64,000 nt of DNA from Salvia splendens (taxonomy: Eukaryota > Streptophyta > Magnoliopsida > Lamiales > Lamiaceae), in assembly GCF_004379255.2 (NCBI RefSeq), contig NC_056041.1, positions 19,685,559-19,749,558 on the forward strand. Direction: 5' to 3'. Below are positions 23,346-34,836 of this stretch, one piece after another. Position numbers and translations under genes: made by a program. Each line of letters begins with the position of its first letter. Within the stretch, counting starts at the first letter, position 1. The notes beneath the pieces are model-generated. The model ran no database searches and was not told the DNA's origin. It was given only the letters and a program-made list of their open reading frames with translations.

Positions 23346-24160
23346 TAAGAGACTTTAGTATGCCAATTCATACTATAAAAATTGAATAAATTTAAATAAA
23401 AAAAGGAAAGGTTAAGTGCCCTTTTCGTCACTGAACACCATAGTACTACATACTATTATTACTCCCTACTACTCAACTCTCGCTCTTAACTTCTCCCTCA
23501 CTACATTGATTAATTAGCCTATGAGAGTATTTTTTTAATCTGTCAAAGTGTATATTATACAGTAGAAAAATACCCCTATCAAATCTTACATCAAACACTT
23601 TAACATTAATTTAACACTTCAATAAGTAACAGTAGTAAAAATACCAAAAGATATGTCATTTGGGAAAAAATACCAAAAGATATGTTCACTAACAAAATGT
23701 TTATAGAGTTAAAATATCATCACTTCCCAATTCCAACAAGTACTAAAACATGTCTAATGAAGTTATGATTGAGTATAACGTCACACTGCTTGTTAATTTG
23801 TTCTAAACTAGTAGTACATCATTTCAATAAGGTCATGAGCCCAATTTTCTAGCATTGGAATGGTCTACATACTTATGGTACGTACTACGGGAGTTAGGAA
23901 ATATAAATACAAACAATTTAAGTCCATGATATTTTTCCAATAACAGTACTGTAGGACTTTACTAAAATGAAAGTAGCTCCAAATTAGTAAAACATGTCAT
24001 AAGAACTAGGAGTTAATTAATTAAACTACAGACCAGATTTATAATTCAAATTAACTAGTCACACACACTAACTACTCAAGAATTTAATATAGGCAACAGA
24101 AGTTGGTAGTTGTAAAAATAGATGTAACACAATAAATGAAAGCTGAATCAAGAGTCTCAC
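23346..24160 (-). other. Remainder of the DCR-like intron
   Basis: AT-rich intron sequence between Harbinger element 3 and the exon 1 donor. No gene or structured repeat recognised. Confidence 0.55.
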
Positions 24161-24506
24161 CTGCACAGCCAACAAGGGTCTCTCCAGCCCCTCCAAATTC
24201 AACACTCCATTATAAGGCAACAGCTCCTTAAACCTGGAGAACCCCTCCTCCGCCGTCAGCTCCGCCACCTCCACGTCCCCTGCCTCGGCCTCCACGAACT
24301 CCACGCCCTCCATGTGATCGTCGTAAACGACCTTGAACACCCCATCCTCATCCTTCTCGAGCTTCCCGGTCAGCTGGTGGAACTCCTCCAGGACCAATTC
24401 CAGCCAATCTCTCAGCTTCTCCACCACCGCGCCGCCCTCCTCATTCCCGCCTTTGTAGAGCAGGAGCTTCTGGTTGTAGTAGAAGGCGAGGTAGGGAAGG
24501 TCGAAC
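24161..24506 (-). pseudogene. DCR: DCR-like exon 1, 3' part
   Basis: Resumes at FDLPYLAFYYNQK immediately after Copia 2 (duplication CGAAC at 24502-24506) and ends at NLEGLERPLLAVQ with a CAG/GTGAGA donor at 24161/24160. The frame joins that of the 5' part exactly. Confidence 0.9.
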
Positions 24507-25628
24507 TGTTGGTGGAAATTATACTGGAATTACAAGAGATAAACAATACCGGGCATAATACAACCCAAGAAGGAAGAACTAAAACCGAAAATTACAATGA
24601 AATCGAAACTGTAAACTGGAAATAAAACTTAGCCGAGTCGAGGAGGCCTCTTTCCGCAAGACGAGATACGCCCCGGTAGTGCTCTCGGTTTGACGTGTCG
24701 TCCCCAAAGATAAAACGGCTACGTCTCTGGTGAAGCAGCACCGCAATCAACAGAGCTCCGGCGAACTGGATGGAGGAGAGGGCAGAGCTTTCGACAGAAA
24801 GACAATGCAGAGAGAGTATAACGCTTGTGAGTAGGTTCGTATGTTGTTCTATGTTTTTAATGCAAGGAATGACTAGCCTATTTATAGGCTTGGTCCACTG
24901 CGGGGTCAACTCAGCCTTGATGGGTGTCATCATGGCTCATCATGACGGGCCTGTAACCGTCGGCCGTTACGAGTTTGAAACCTGGAGTGGTCGACGTTGA
25001 ATCTAGACGTTGTACACGCCCGAGTTCAACCGTTACATGTGGACTTCGTGACATGATCAAGATACTGATCAAACCATCGCTCAAGGCGCAGCAGGCCGAG
25101 TTGATCAGGCTACTGATCAAGGCGCAACATGTCGAGTTGATCAGGATGCTGCCCAAAACTGAGGTGGTCCAAAACATTAAGTCTGGATCCAGGGACAAGC
25201 CCAAAGACCACCCAAAGACCAATTGCCAAGATCCAAGGGCAAGGGCACGGGCGCGGGCGCGGCTCGGCTCGGCGCGCGTGTGGGCTCTTTCACCCATCTT
25301 AGTCCACGATAATTACGAAGTGTAATAAGTCACTTAATAAATACACATTTAAAGATGTCTCTCATCTCCTATGTGGGATAATTAACACTAGTTAATTACT
25401 CCATACACTTTCAACTCATAGCTTTATCAAAAGCTACAATGTGACCAACTTTTATCTACTATTGCTCACTCACCGGGAATCGGATTTGAGAAAGTGAATA
25501 TACTACGGTCATCTACGCGGAACGTAGATCGATGTTATATCATTTAATTTCCAAAAATTAAATGTCTCGTCACATTTATTATTGGTCAAACTTTGTTGAC
25601 AGGACATCTTAAATTAAAGATTCCAACA
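24507..25628 (-). repeat. Copia 2 3' LTR
   Basis: 1122 bp, TG...CA. Includes about 37 bp (around 25198-25234) absent from its partner, and the U3 direct repeats near 25052-25152. Confidence 0.92.
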
Positions 25629-26189
25629 ATCCCCCACATGAGTGGAAATAGTCAAATGCATATGCATGCAGACACAAGTTCAACCCTGACGAGGTATATA
25701 AGCATAAGGATAGGTAGTTTTTGGCTTTGAACCCTCCATTGTCGACCCCATCGGATACACAGGTGGCTTAGTAGCGCGATGCTTTGAACTAATCCCCCAC
25801 GGCGTGCACCGAGACAATGGTGTTAACGCTTAAACACCTCAACCTCACCCGTTCTCAAGTTTTGTGTCCTTTGCTGCCTTGGACACCACTTTGGATTCAT
25901 AAGTGTTTTATTTGAAGCGGCCTCACTTCACACTTATATAGGTGATTCCTTATCGAGTATCTTGCCCTACTCGGTCTCCTTGAGAACTCAATCTCCTCGA
26001 GATCCTTAGGAGACATTAAAAGTCATAGACTAAGCCTCACCACTAGGCAAGTTTACCAACACTCTATTGCTCTCTAGGGAATAGATATAGTTGAGTGTTT
26101 CTCATGAACTCTCATAGCTTAGTTGTCCCTTTGAACCAAGTTCTTGGGATCTCTAGTCATCACGGTTGGGTTACCACTATGAAAACCCT

Positions 26190-29100
26190 TTAGTTTGTGG
26201 ATTTCAAACTCATTCCTTCTAGCAACTTATTCATTTGATCACGGTTTAACCCTTTGGTTAGCGGATCTGCTAGATTATCTATTGACTTCACATAGTCAAT
26301 TGGAATCACCCCTGTTGTGATCACATGTCTCACGTTATTATGTCGTCGACGTATATGTCGAGACTTACCGTTATAGAAGCCATTGTTTGCCCTTCCAATA
26401 GCCGCTTGGCTATCGTAGTGGATCAGCACTGGTGGCACTGGCTTAGACCAATATGGAATATCTTCAAGAAAGTTCTTAAGCCACTCGGCTTCCTCACCAG
26501 CCTTATCTAAGGCAATGAACTCCGATTCCATTGTTGATCGGGCTATACATGTCTGTTTTGTGGATTTCCACGATACAACACCACCCCCAATAGTAAAGAT
26601 GTATCCACTTGTTGAAAGTGAGTCTCTATTGTCGGATATCCAATTTGCATCACAGTACCCTTCAAGTACCGGGGGTATCTCGAGAAGTGTAGCCCATGAT
26701 TTTGAGTATGTTTTAAATATCTCGAAACCCTCACAAGAGCTCTCCACTGTTCTTTGCTTGGATTGCTCGTGTAACGACTCAACTTGTTCACGACACAAGT
26801 AATGTCAGGTCGAGTACAATTAGTCAAGTACATAATGCACCCGATGACTCGTGCATACTCTTCTTGTGCAACGGGCTCGCCTTTGTTCTTGCTCAAGTGA
26901 ACGTCGAGCTCAATTGGAGTCTTAACCGGCGCGCCATCATAGGCTTTGAATTTATTCAATATCTTCTCAACATAATGTGATTGTGTTAAGATGATTCCAT
27001 CAGACGTTCTTAGAATCTTCATTCCAAGAATTACATCGGCTAGACCCATGTCTTTCATGTCAAAGTTTCTCTTTAACATGGCCTTTGTATCGTTAATTAC
27101 TTGAGTGTTGCTACCCAAGATTAACATATCATCAACGTATAGACACACTATAACATGGCCGTTATTAGTGCTCTAGATGTAGACACATTTGTCGCAATCG
27201 TTGATTTTAAACCCATTTGATAACATCACATTATCAAACTTCAAGTGCCATTGCTATGGCGCTTGTTTCAATCCATGTAGAGACTTTACGAGCTTGCATA
27301 CCTTTTTCTCTTGTCCAGGTACTACAAACCCTTCGGGTTGCTCCATATAGATTTCATCTTCTAGTTCACCATTTAGAAACGCGGTCTTTACATCCATTTG
27401 ATGAATCTCAAGATTGTGTAATGCAGCAATAGCGAGAAGCACTCGGATAGATGTAATCCTTGTTACAGGTGAATAGGTATCGAAGAAGACATGTCCTTCC
27501 TTTTGTTTAAAACCCTTTACTACTAGTCGGGCTTTGTACTTATCCACTGTTCCATCGGCCTTAAATTTCCTTTTAAGTACCCATTTGCAACCTAGAGGTT
27601 TCGCACCTTCAGGTAGATCTACCAACACCCAAGTGTGGATTAGTAAAATTGAATCAATTTCGCTTTGAACAGCTTCTCTCCAATGTAGCCCGACTGGCCC
27701 ATCGAAGGCTACTTTTATAGATGTCGGTTCTTCATCTAACATAAAAGCAATGTAGTCAGGACCAAATGTTTTTGGTGTTCTGACCCTACTACCAGGTCTT
27801 AGTACTGTATCCTTTGGATCAGGCCTTGCACGCTTGCGCGATTTAGGTTCCTCATCCGCTGATTTAGAACTAGTGGTTTCATCCTCAATTCTTGTCTCAG
27901 AATTGGATGCTACGTTTTCCTTCTTTTTACAAGGAAATGTATTTTCAAGAAATACCGCGTTTCTTGACTCAATTGTTGTTCCCACGGTCATAGTCGGTAT
28001 TTCAGACTTGTGGACAACAAATCGATATGCACTACTGTTAAGTGCATATCCAATGAAGATACAATCAACTGTTTTAGGTCCAATTGTAACTTCCTTGGGC
28101 GGAGGAACTATCACCTTTGCCAAACACCCCCACACTTTGAGGTATTTGTAGGATGGCTTCCTTCCCTTCCACAACTCATAAGAAGTAACATCCTTGCCTT
28201 TGAGAGGGATTTTATTCAAGATATAGTTGGTTGTCAAAACAGCTTCCTCCCACATGTTATGTGGTAATCCTGAAGTCAGAAGCAGTGCATTCATCATCTC
28301 TTTTAGAGTTCGATTCTTGCGTTCTGCAACATCATTTGATTGTGGTGAATATGGTGCAGTCGTTTGATGGATTATACCACTTGCGTTGCATAATTCCTCA
28401 AATGGGGCTACATATTCGTCTCCTCTATCGCTTCGAATCGTTTTGATTTTACAACCAAGTTGATTCTCAACTTCGTTCTTATAATTTTTGAACGCTTCTA
28501 TTGCTTCATCTTTACTTCTTAAAAGATAAATGTAGCAATATCTTGTGCAACCATCTATGAAAGTGATAAAGTACTTTTTACCACCTTTAGTTTGCACCAT
28601 CTTTAAATCACATACGTCCGTGTGAATTAATTCAAGGGATTTAGTGTTTCTTTCAACTGAATGAAACGGTAACTTAGTCATTTTAGCTTCAAGACAAATC
28701 TCACATTTATTTTTACTATAAACTTCATTTGCCTTTAGTAAATCTTGATTTACTAATCTTTTAATGGCGTTTATATTTACATGTCTCAATCTACAATGCC
28801 GCAAGTTTGAATACTCAATCAAGTAAGAGGAAGTAGACGCATTGTTATTGATAGCCAAAGGCTTGGGACCATGGCGCGTAGCCATACTAAGCTTGAAAAG
28901 CCCATCGGTTACATAACCTTTTCCGGGGGATTTTCCAAACTTATACAAAACAAACCTATCGGATTCAAATACAAGTTTAAAACCCTTATTAACTAGTATA
29001 GATCCAGACACTAGGTTCTTGCGGATGTCCGGCACATGCAGCACATCCTTCAAGGTGATCGAGACGCCAGACGCCATCTTGAGGATCACATCTCCGGTTC

Positions 29101-30584
29101 CTTTCACTTAGGATGATGCTTGATTCCCCATGTTGATCTTCCTCCCATCAACAAGACTGTAAGTTGAAAACTTACTCCTATCGGCACAAATATGAGCAGT
29201 TGCTCCAGTGTCGATGTACCAGCCTCCCTTGTTTTCAATCAAGTTGGCCTCATCAGTGACCATAGCAATGAGGTCGTTTTCATCCCAGTCTTTGAACTCC
29301 TTTTCAACGACGTGGGATGCCGGCTTCTTCTTCTTGCTGCGGCAGTCATTGGCAAAGTGGTCAGTTTTGCCACACTTGAAGCATTCGCCTTCAAATTTCT
29401 TTGCAGGCTGCTTTCCTTTCCCTTTATCCTTTTGACTTGGACGAGGGCGTTTGTTGGAGGGACCGCCCTGCTCCAACAGATTGGCTTTGGCTTCAAGTGG
29501 GCTAATGCCCTTAGCCTTTTGGTCGCTTTTACGTACATCAGCCTCAATGCGCAATTTCACGATCAAGTCTTCAAGGGTCATCTGCTTTCTCTTGTGTTTG
29601 AGATAGCTCTTGAAGTCCTTCCAACTAGGAGGAAGCTTGTCAATGATCGTGCACCTTAAGAATTTGTCGGGCAAGGTCATCCCTTCAGCCACTAGTGCGT
29701 GGATGATCATTTGGAGCTCTTGAACTTGCTTCATGATGGGTCGAGAGTCGACCATCTTGTAGTCCATAAATTTGGATGCTACAACTTGTTCAGTACCTGC
29801 AGCATTATCTATGTTGTACTTCCTTTCTAGGCTTTCCCACATCTCTTTTGATGTGGTTACAACGGAGTATACATTATACAAACTATCATCTAAAGCACTT
29901 AGAATGAAATTTTTACAAAGGTAATCTCCTTTTCTCCAAGCTTCATAGTCCGCCATGACTTCGAGCCTAGTCTCTTGATCGCTTGGTGCGGGCGGCTCGT
30001 TTTCAGTGGAGAAGTTGGCGACGCCCAATGTTGTCAAGTAGAACAACATCTTTTGGTACCACCTTTTGAAGTCAGATCCTCCAAACTTTGGTGGCTTCTC
30101 GGCAGGTGGCATCATTCTTGGTGCCAAAGGTACCGTACTTGGTCCATGGAAGGAACCAATTCTGTTGCCCCCGAAGGAGCCAACAACGTGGTTGAGCATA
30201 GAGCCACCACCATTCATGTTGGGGATAGAGCCCGCCATGGTCGTACTAGCACCCGCGTGAGACCCGAAGGCCCCAGCATTCGTGTGAGACCCGAGCCCCA
30301 GCACTCATGTGAGACCCAAAGGCCCCAGCACTTGATCCATTAAAGGATCCGAAGGAACCACTAAAAGTGGAACCAACCGATCCACTCGAGGTGGATCCAT
30401 CAGTGGGCCCAAGGGGGTTAACAAACTCCCAAGGCGTTGTTGATGAAGATGGATAGCGCCTGGGAGTGGGCATCATCGTCGTAATCGATGATGTGTTGAC
30501 TGGTGCAGTGGTCAACACGGTGGATGGAGATGCGGCGGTGGTGGTGGCAGCGACGGTGTTGGATTCAGTCGACATCTCCAGCAA
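26190..30584 (-). pseudogene. Copia 2 gag-pol, inactivated
   Basis: Gag opens at 30584, shifts frame near 30260-30300, then runs to 29108 through the CCHC knuckle (CFKCGKTDHFANDC) and protease site (WYIDTGATAHIC). A TAA at 29110-29108 interrupts it. The next frame (29107-27254, 617 codons) covers integrase (SDRGDEY, SPQSNDVAERKN) and the first part of RT, ending in the TAG at 27256-27254. A second TAG lies at 27175-27173. YVDD is at 27139-27128. A frameshift near 26680 separates RT from RNase H, which ends at 26190. Both RT TAG codons are at exactly the positions seen in Copia 1. Confidence 0.93.
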
Positions 30585-30645
30585 AGGTATTAAGTTTCAG
30601 AAGTGATTAATTTCAGTTAAGGTCCGAATCCTTCAACGGCAAGTC

Positions 30646-30824
30646 TATCTCGTCTTGCGATTGTTGGAGGAAATGATACTTCAAACTACAAGAGATAAAC
30701 AATACCGGGCGTAATACAACCCAAGAAGGAAGAACTAAAACTGAAAATTACAATGAAATCAAAACTGTAAACTGGAAATAAAACTTAGCCGAGTCGAGGA
30801 GGCCTCTTTCCGCAAGACGAGATA
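30646..30824 (-). repeat. Inverted 14-mer pairing the primer site with the LTR (Copia 2)
   Basis: TATCTCGTCTTGCG at 30646-30659 (just inside the LTR) and its exact complement CGCAAGACGAGATA at 30811-30824 (inside the LTR), the same layout as in Copia 1. Confidence 0.8.
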
Positions 30825-31746
30825 CGCCCCGGTAGTGCTCTCGGTTTGGCGTGTCGTCCCCAAAGATAAAACGGCTACGTCTCTGGTGAAGCAGCACCGC
30901 AATCAACAGAGCTCCGGCGAACTGGATGGAGGAGAGGACAGATCTTTCGACAGAAAGACAATGCAGAGAGACTATGACGATGGTGAGTAGGTTCGTATGT
31001 TGTTCTATGTTTTTAATGCAAGGAATGACTAGCCTATTTTTAGGCTTGGTCCACTGCCAGGGTCAACTCAGCCTTGATGGCTGTCATCATGGCTCATTAT
31101 GGCGGGCTTGTAACCGCCAGCCGTTACGAGTTTGAAAGCTGGAGTGGTCGACGTTGAATCTAGACGTTGTACACGCCCTAGTTCAACCGTTACATGTGGA
31201 CTTCGTGACTTGATCAAGACACTGATCAAGCCATCGCTCAAGGCGCAGCAGGCCCAGTTGATCAGGCTGCTGATCAAGGCGCAGCATGTCAAGTTGATCA
31301 GGCTGCTGCCCAAAACTGAGGTGGTCCAAAACATTAAGTCTGGATCCAGGGACAAGTCCAAGTCCAAGACCAAGGGCACGGGCGCGGGCGCGGGCGTGTG
31401 GGCTCTTTCACCCATCTTACTCCACGATAATTACTAAGTGTAATAAGTCACTTAATAAATACACATTTAAAGATGTGTCTCATCTCCTATGTGGGATAAT
31501 TATCACTAGTTAATTACTCCATACACTTTCAACTCATAGCTTTATCAAAAGCTACAATGTGACCAACTTTTATCCACTATTTCTTACTCATCGGGAATCG
31601 GATTTGAGAAAGTGAATATACTATGGTCATCTACGCGGAACGTAGATCGACGCTATATCATTTAATTTTTAAAAATTAAATGTCTCGTCACATTTATTAT
31701 TGGTCAAACTTCATTGACAGGACATTTTAAATTCAAGATTCCAACA
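30662..31746 (-). repeat. Copia 2 5' LTR
   Basis: 1085 bp, TG...CA, with U3 direct repeats near 31211-31310. The Copia 1 TATA palindrome is altered here (CCTATTTTTAGG, about 31033-31044), so the core promoter may be weakened. Confidence 0.92.
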
Positions 31747-31864
31747 TGAACGTCACTAACTGGCACTCTTTCCTTCCTATGGATTTTTCGGGCTTAACAT
31801 AGGTTGTGTTGAGGAGTTTGACGCTTCCCACTTTCTTCTCACCATTTGCAACTTCACCTGCCAT
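31747..31864 (-). pseudogene. DCR: DCR-like exon 1, 5' part
   Basis: Starts at the ATG (31864-31862), MAGEVANGEKKVGSVKLLNT and on to CQLVTF, then breaks at the end of Copia 2. Positions 31747-31751 (TGAAC) are the target duplication. Confidence 0.9.
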
Positions 31865-31969
31865 GCCCAAAAAAAGTTGTGTATAACCTAAACCTTTAAA
31901 ATTTGGGAATGTTTAGTGACAGGAATTGCTACTTTTGGCTTCCTAATTGGATCATTGGAGATGTGCACA

Positions 31970-31977
31970 TATTTATA
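31970..31977 (-). promoter_or_regulatory. Candidate TATA box of the DCR-like gene
   Basis: TATAAATA on the minus strand, 106 bp upstream of the ATG at 31864. Spacing is normal for a plant core promoter; no other element was recognised. Confidence 0.45.
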
Positions 31978-32445
31978 ATAGTTGTATGGTTTTAATTTGT
32001 GAGATTTGATGTAGTTGGGACTGAAATTAATGGTTTTCACGGGTGCAGTTGTGAGACATTTATTACATTTTCATTGCCACTGTTTTTTTTGGTGGGAGTT
32101 GAGTAAAGATGCTTTCCACATTCACCTATTTTCCTCCGCACATCCTTTAGTAGCTAATAAATGTGAAATTGTATTTATCATACAAAATGTTACTATTCCT
32201 TAGCCAAAAAATAGTCGGAGTATGAGAGAAAAATATAAAATAAGAAAATGTAAATTTAATAAGGAAGGAAAGATAAAAGAAAAGTGAACAACAAATTTGG
32301 AGTAATTTTTCATTTTTAGTACTATGACACTGATTGATGAACGGACTAACATAGAAAGATGATACTCCTACTGTATTATTCTCTGTGGACGATATTAGCA
32401 AAAGATATTCTCTTGTTTTTTAATGTATCATAATAATATAAAAAC

Positions 32446-32515
32446 CACTGGAAAATGTGTTTTTTAATGTTTTGCCGGCGGAAATATTGACCGGTAAAAA
32501 GCGGGTTTTTCAGTG
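32446..32515. mobile_element. 70-bp CACTA-type (CACTG) mini-element
   Basis: Begins CACTGGAAAA and ends TTTTTCAGTG (CACTGAAAAA on the other strand), flanked by AAC on both sides (32443-32445, 32516-32518). A CACTA/CACTG end and a 3-bp duplication define the En/Spm superfamily. Far too short to code. Confidence 0.65.
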
Positions 32516-33381
32516 AACACCGTAAATTCATATTGAGTAAAAATTATTCTTTTAATTGTGGAGACGGTACATATTTTTATGACTAACGTAATTACAATTC
32601 TGTACTGGAAAAATTATGTTCGTTTAAACCTAAATAGTGAATGTAATGTTCATAAGTGATGAGTGACTATTGCATTAGTACAATAATTGTGAAAAGGATG
32701 AATGATGGAGCATAATTGATCAATAAATTTTTTGACTGAATATTGCATGGATGTCATATTAGAGATGATTATCTATCTTTTAAATGTTCTTTACCGAACT
32801 TTCAATATTTCTATTTGTTTTCCTCAAATTCTTTTTTAAATTTAAATATATGAATTATAAACTATTTTTTTCAGATGAATAACCTCGATCAAATTAAAAC
32901 TAATGTAGACTACACATGACAATATGACATATTACCATCTACGCCACTGATAAACACGGAATTTGGATACTTTTTAGGCCTAGATTTGACTAATTTCGAT
33001 TGCATATTATGTGAATTATGTACATTATTGCATATATCCCTACATATTTTGGTATTTTGACTTGTTTGCTAAGTTTGAAGGAAAAAAGACTAAACATTCT
33101 GAATTCCAATCAGAATTTCAAGACCACTACTTTGTTCGTCTTCGGAAGATCGTGTGAGTACCTCACACGCCTAAGTCAAGAGTCCAGTAGTTTCATCTTA
33201 TAGAGAGGGAGGCAAGTAGCCCGAGAATTCAAGAGAGTTTGACTCGTCCTTATTTAGACTAGATCTATCCGTGAGTATGCAGTGCAATTATATGTATGGA
33301 CAAGTAAGAGTATCGTATCTACAAAGACTAATGATCAGTACAACCTTTGCTAAGAATTTATAATTCTTGTCAAGAGAGTGT

Positions 33382-34800
33382 TGTGAGGGTCGTATAGTGC
33401 CCATCCAAACTCATATTAGTATGATATTGTCAATTTTGGGTATAACTTTGCTTTAGTGGCCCTCCCCAAAAGGCATAGGAGTTGAACTTATATATTGCTT
33501 CCACTTTTTCTAATTCTCCGATGTGGGATGGTTTGAATACATACAATCATCCTCTCATACCAAAACCACAAGACCAAGATAACACAGGTCAGAGGCCACC
33601 ACATGTCTTGATTGGGACCACATAAAAACCTTAGAGGACGTGCAAGCAATTGACCGAACTCCGAGCCACACAAGCTTGCTGAACCTCGGCTCTGATACTA
33701 ATGTAAGGGTTCGAAAGTGCACATCCGAACTCACATTAGTGTGATATTGTTTGATCTGGGCAAAACCCTCACGATTTTACTCTTGGGACACTCTCTAAAA
33801 AACCTCATGCTAATGAAGTAGGGGTTCACCTATATATTGCAAACAAATCTCTCCTCATATCAAGACCACACATGTCATAGGTCACAATAGATCTTGATCA
33901 AGTTTATATAGGAACACATAGGAACATGCAAGCAATCGATCGAATTCTGGACCACAACGGATCACCGGACCTTGGCCCTAAGAGCATCCGCAATGGGCGG
34001 ACGATGGCACGCCCGATGGCGCGCATCGTCCGCGCCATCCATCGTCCGCACCCATTGCAGGTGCGCGCCATAGGGCGCGGACGATAGTCGCGCCCTATAC
34101 TTCGGTCGCGGAGGATAGCGCGGACGATGGCCATCGTCCGCGCCATCGTCCGCCCCATTGCGGCTGTCGCGGACGATGGCCGCGGACGACCGCTGCAACC
34201 CAAGCTCCGGTCCCGGTAGAGCTCCCGACCCAGACGGCCACAGCGTTTGAGTCGTTAGCAACAGCGTCGATGGTAAAGACGATGTTGCAGACGCACATGG
34301 CCCTCAAGAAGTGTACCGACCCCGACGAAGCCGAATATCTCCGGGCGTTACTCGATGAGCTGCGTCGGAAGTTGGGAATTGGTCCGACTTAGTTTTTTTT
34401 TATTATTAGTTCAATGATGTAACTTTTTTTTATTAAAACTTCGCCGTTTGTTATTTAGACCGTTTTTTATTTACTCGTTACTTGTTATTTGAAAACAGTT
34501 AAATTAATTAAACAAAACAATAAAATAATGATGTGGCGCGCCATAGGGCGCCCCACTGCAGGTGGGGAGGTAGGAGGATAAAACTGCTGACGTGGCACGC
34601 CATAGGGCGCACCTTAGGGCGCCCCATTGCTAATGCTCTAATACCACTGTAAGGGTTTGTACTTATATATTGCTTATATCATTCTCTAATTTTCTACTGT
34701 AGGAGGGTTTGTAGTCCAACAAGTGTTTTGCAAGAATTACAACTATATATTGGCTGTGGCTGTGGCATTTATAAAGAGCATGGCATTTCGAATCTTATCG
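33382..34800 (-). mobile_element. Tandem LTR/primer-site array (TRIM-like), three units
   Basis: Three related units begin TGTGAGGGTC (33382), TGTAAGGGTT (33702) and TGTAAGGGTT (34648). The first is followed at 33688-33700 by GGCTCTGATACTA, whose complement TAGTATCAGAGCC is one base from the initiator-tRNA-Met primer-binding site of plant retrotransposons. The second ends in the related GGCCC...TAATACCACTG, split by the Harbinger MITE at 33982-34638. Units 1 and 2 align through ACTCACATTAGTGTGATATTG-like sequence. The right end of unit 3 is unclear. No coding capacity. Orientation is set by the primer site. Confidence 0.65.
33982..34638 (+). mobile_element. PIF/Harbinger MITE with ORF1 tail, nested in the TRIM-like array
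   Basis: The ends read GAGCATCCGCAATGGG and, on the opposite strand, GAGCATTAGCAATGGG; TAA flanks both sides (33979-33981, 34639-34641). Between about 34195 and 34392 the plus strand still encodes an ORF1-like C-terminal tail (LQTHMALKKCTDPDEAEYLR, stop near 34390). The 5' half is GC-rich with repeated CGGACGATGG-type words. Confidence 0.88.
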
Positions 34801-34836
34801 CTATCGGTATTAAAAATTGCTTAATTTACATCGGAT

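Larger units (their letters stand above)
24507..31746 (-). mobile_element. Ty1/Copia LTR retrotransposon 2 (in DCR exon 1)
   Basis: LTRs at 24507-25628 and 30662-31746 (TGTTGG...CCAACA), flanked by CGAAC/TGAAC (one mismatch). Same family and orientation as Copia 1, with a longer surviving pol frame. The polypurine tract ATGTGGGGGAT abuts the 3' LTR at 25629-25639. The sequence inside the 5' LTR repeats the unusual LTR-complementary primer region of Copia 1. Its U3 differs from that of Copia 1: it carries tandem GATCAAGGCGCA-type repeats that Copia 1 lacks, so the two belong to different LTR subfamilies. Confidence 0.95.
13166..31864 (-). pseudogene. DCR: BAHD acyltransferase, DCR (DEFECTIVE IN CUTICULAR RIDGES)-like, split by three transposons
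   Basis: BAHD enzymes move acyl groups from CoA to alcohols or amines; DCR is needed for cutin polyester of the cuticle and acts in the cytosol. Exon 1 runs from the ATG at 31864 to 31752 and, beyond a Copia insertion, from 24506 to a donor at 24161. The intron (24160-21236) holds a Harbinger element. Exon 2 is 21235-20944 plus, beyond a second Copia, 13713-13166. Counting one copy of each target duplication, the pieces total 1299 nt, one open frame of 432 residues, normal for the family. I see VTFDLPYLAFYYNQKLLLYK near the N-terminus, the catalytic HXXXD (NHAILDG, His169/Asp173), RKRVEPAMQESYFGNLIQAI, and the structural DFGWG at about 375-379 followed by GLNNRFDGMVYLY. As it stands no full protein can be made unless both elements are spliced out. 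DCR rather than another BAHD clade is my judgement from overall pattern. Confidence 0.85.
31865..33381. other. Upstream flank of the DCR-like gene
   Basis: AT-rich. Holds the candidate TATA box (31970) and a 70-bp CACTA remnant (32446-32515). The part around 33140-33240 (palindromic GTGTGAGTACCTCACAC) was not classified. No gene seen. Confidence 0.5.
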
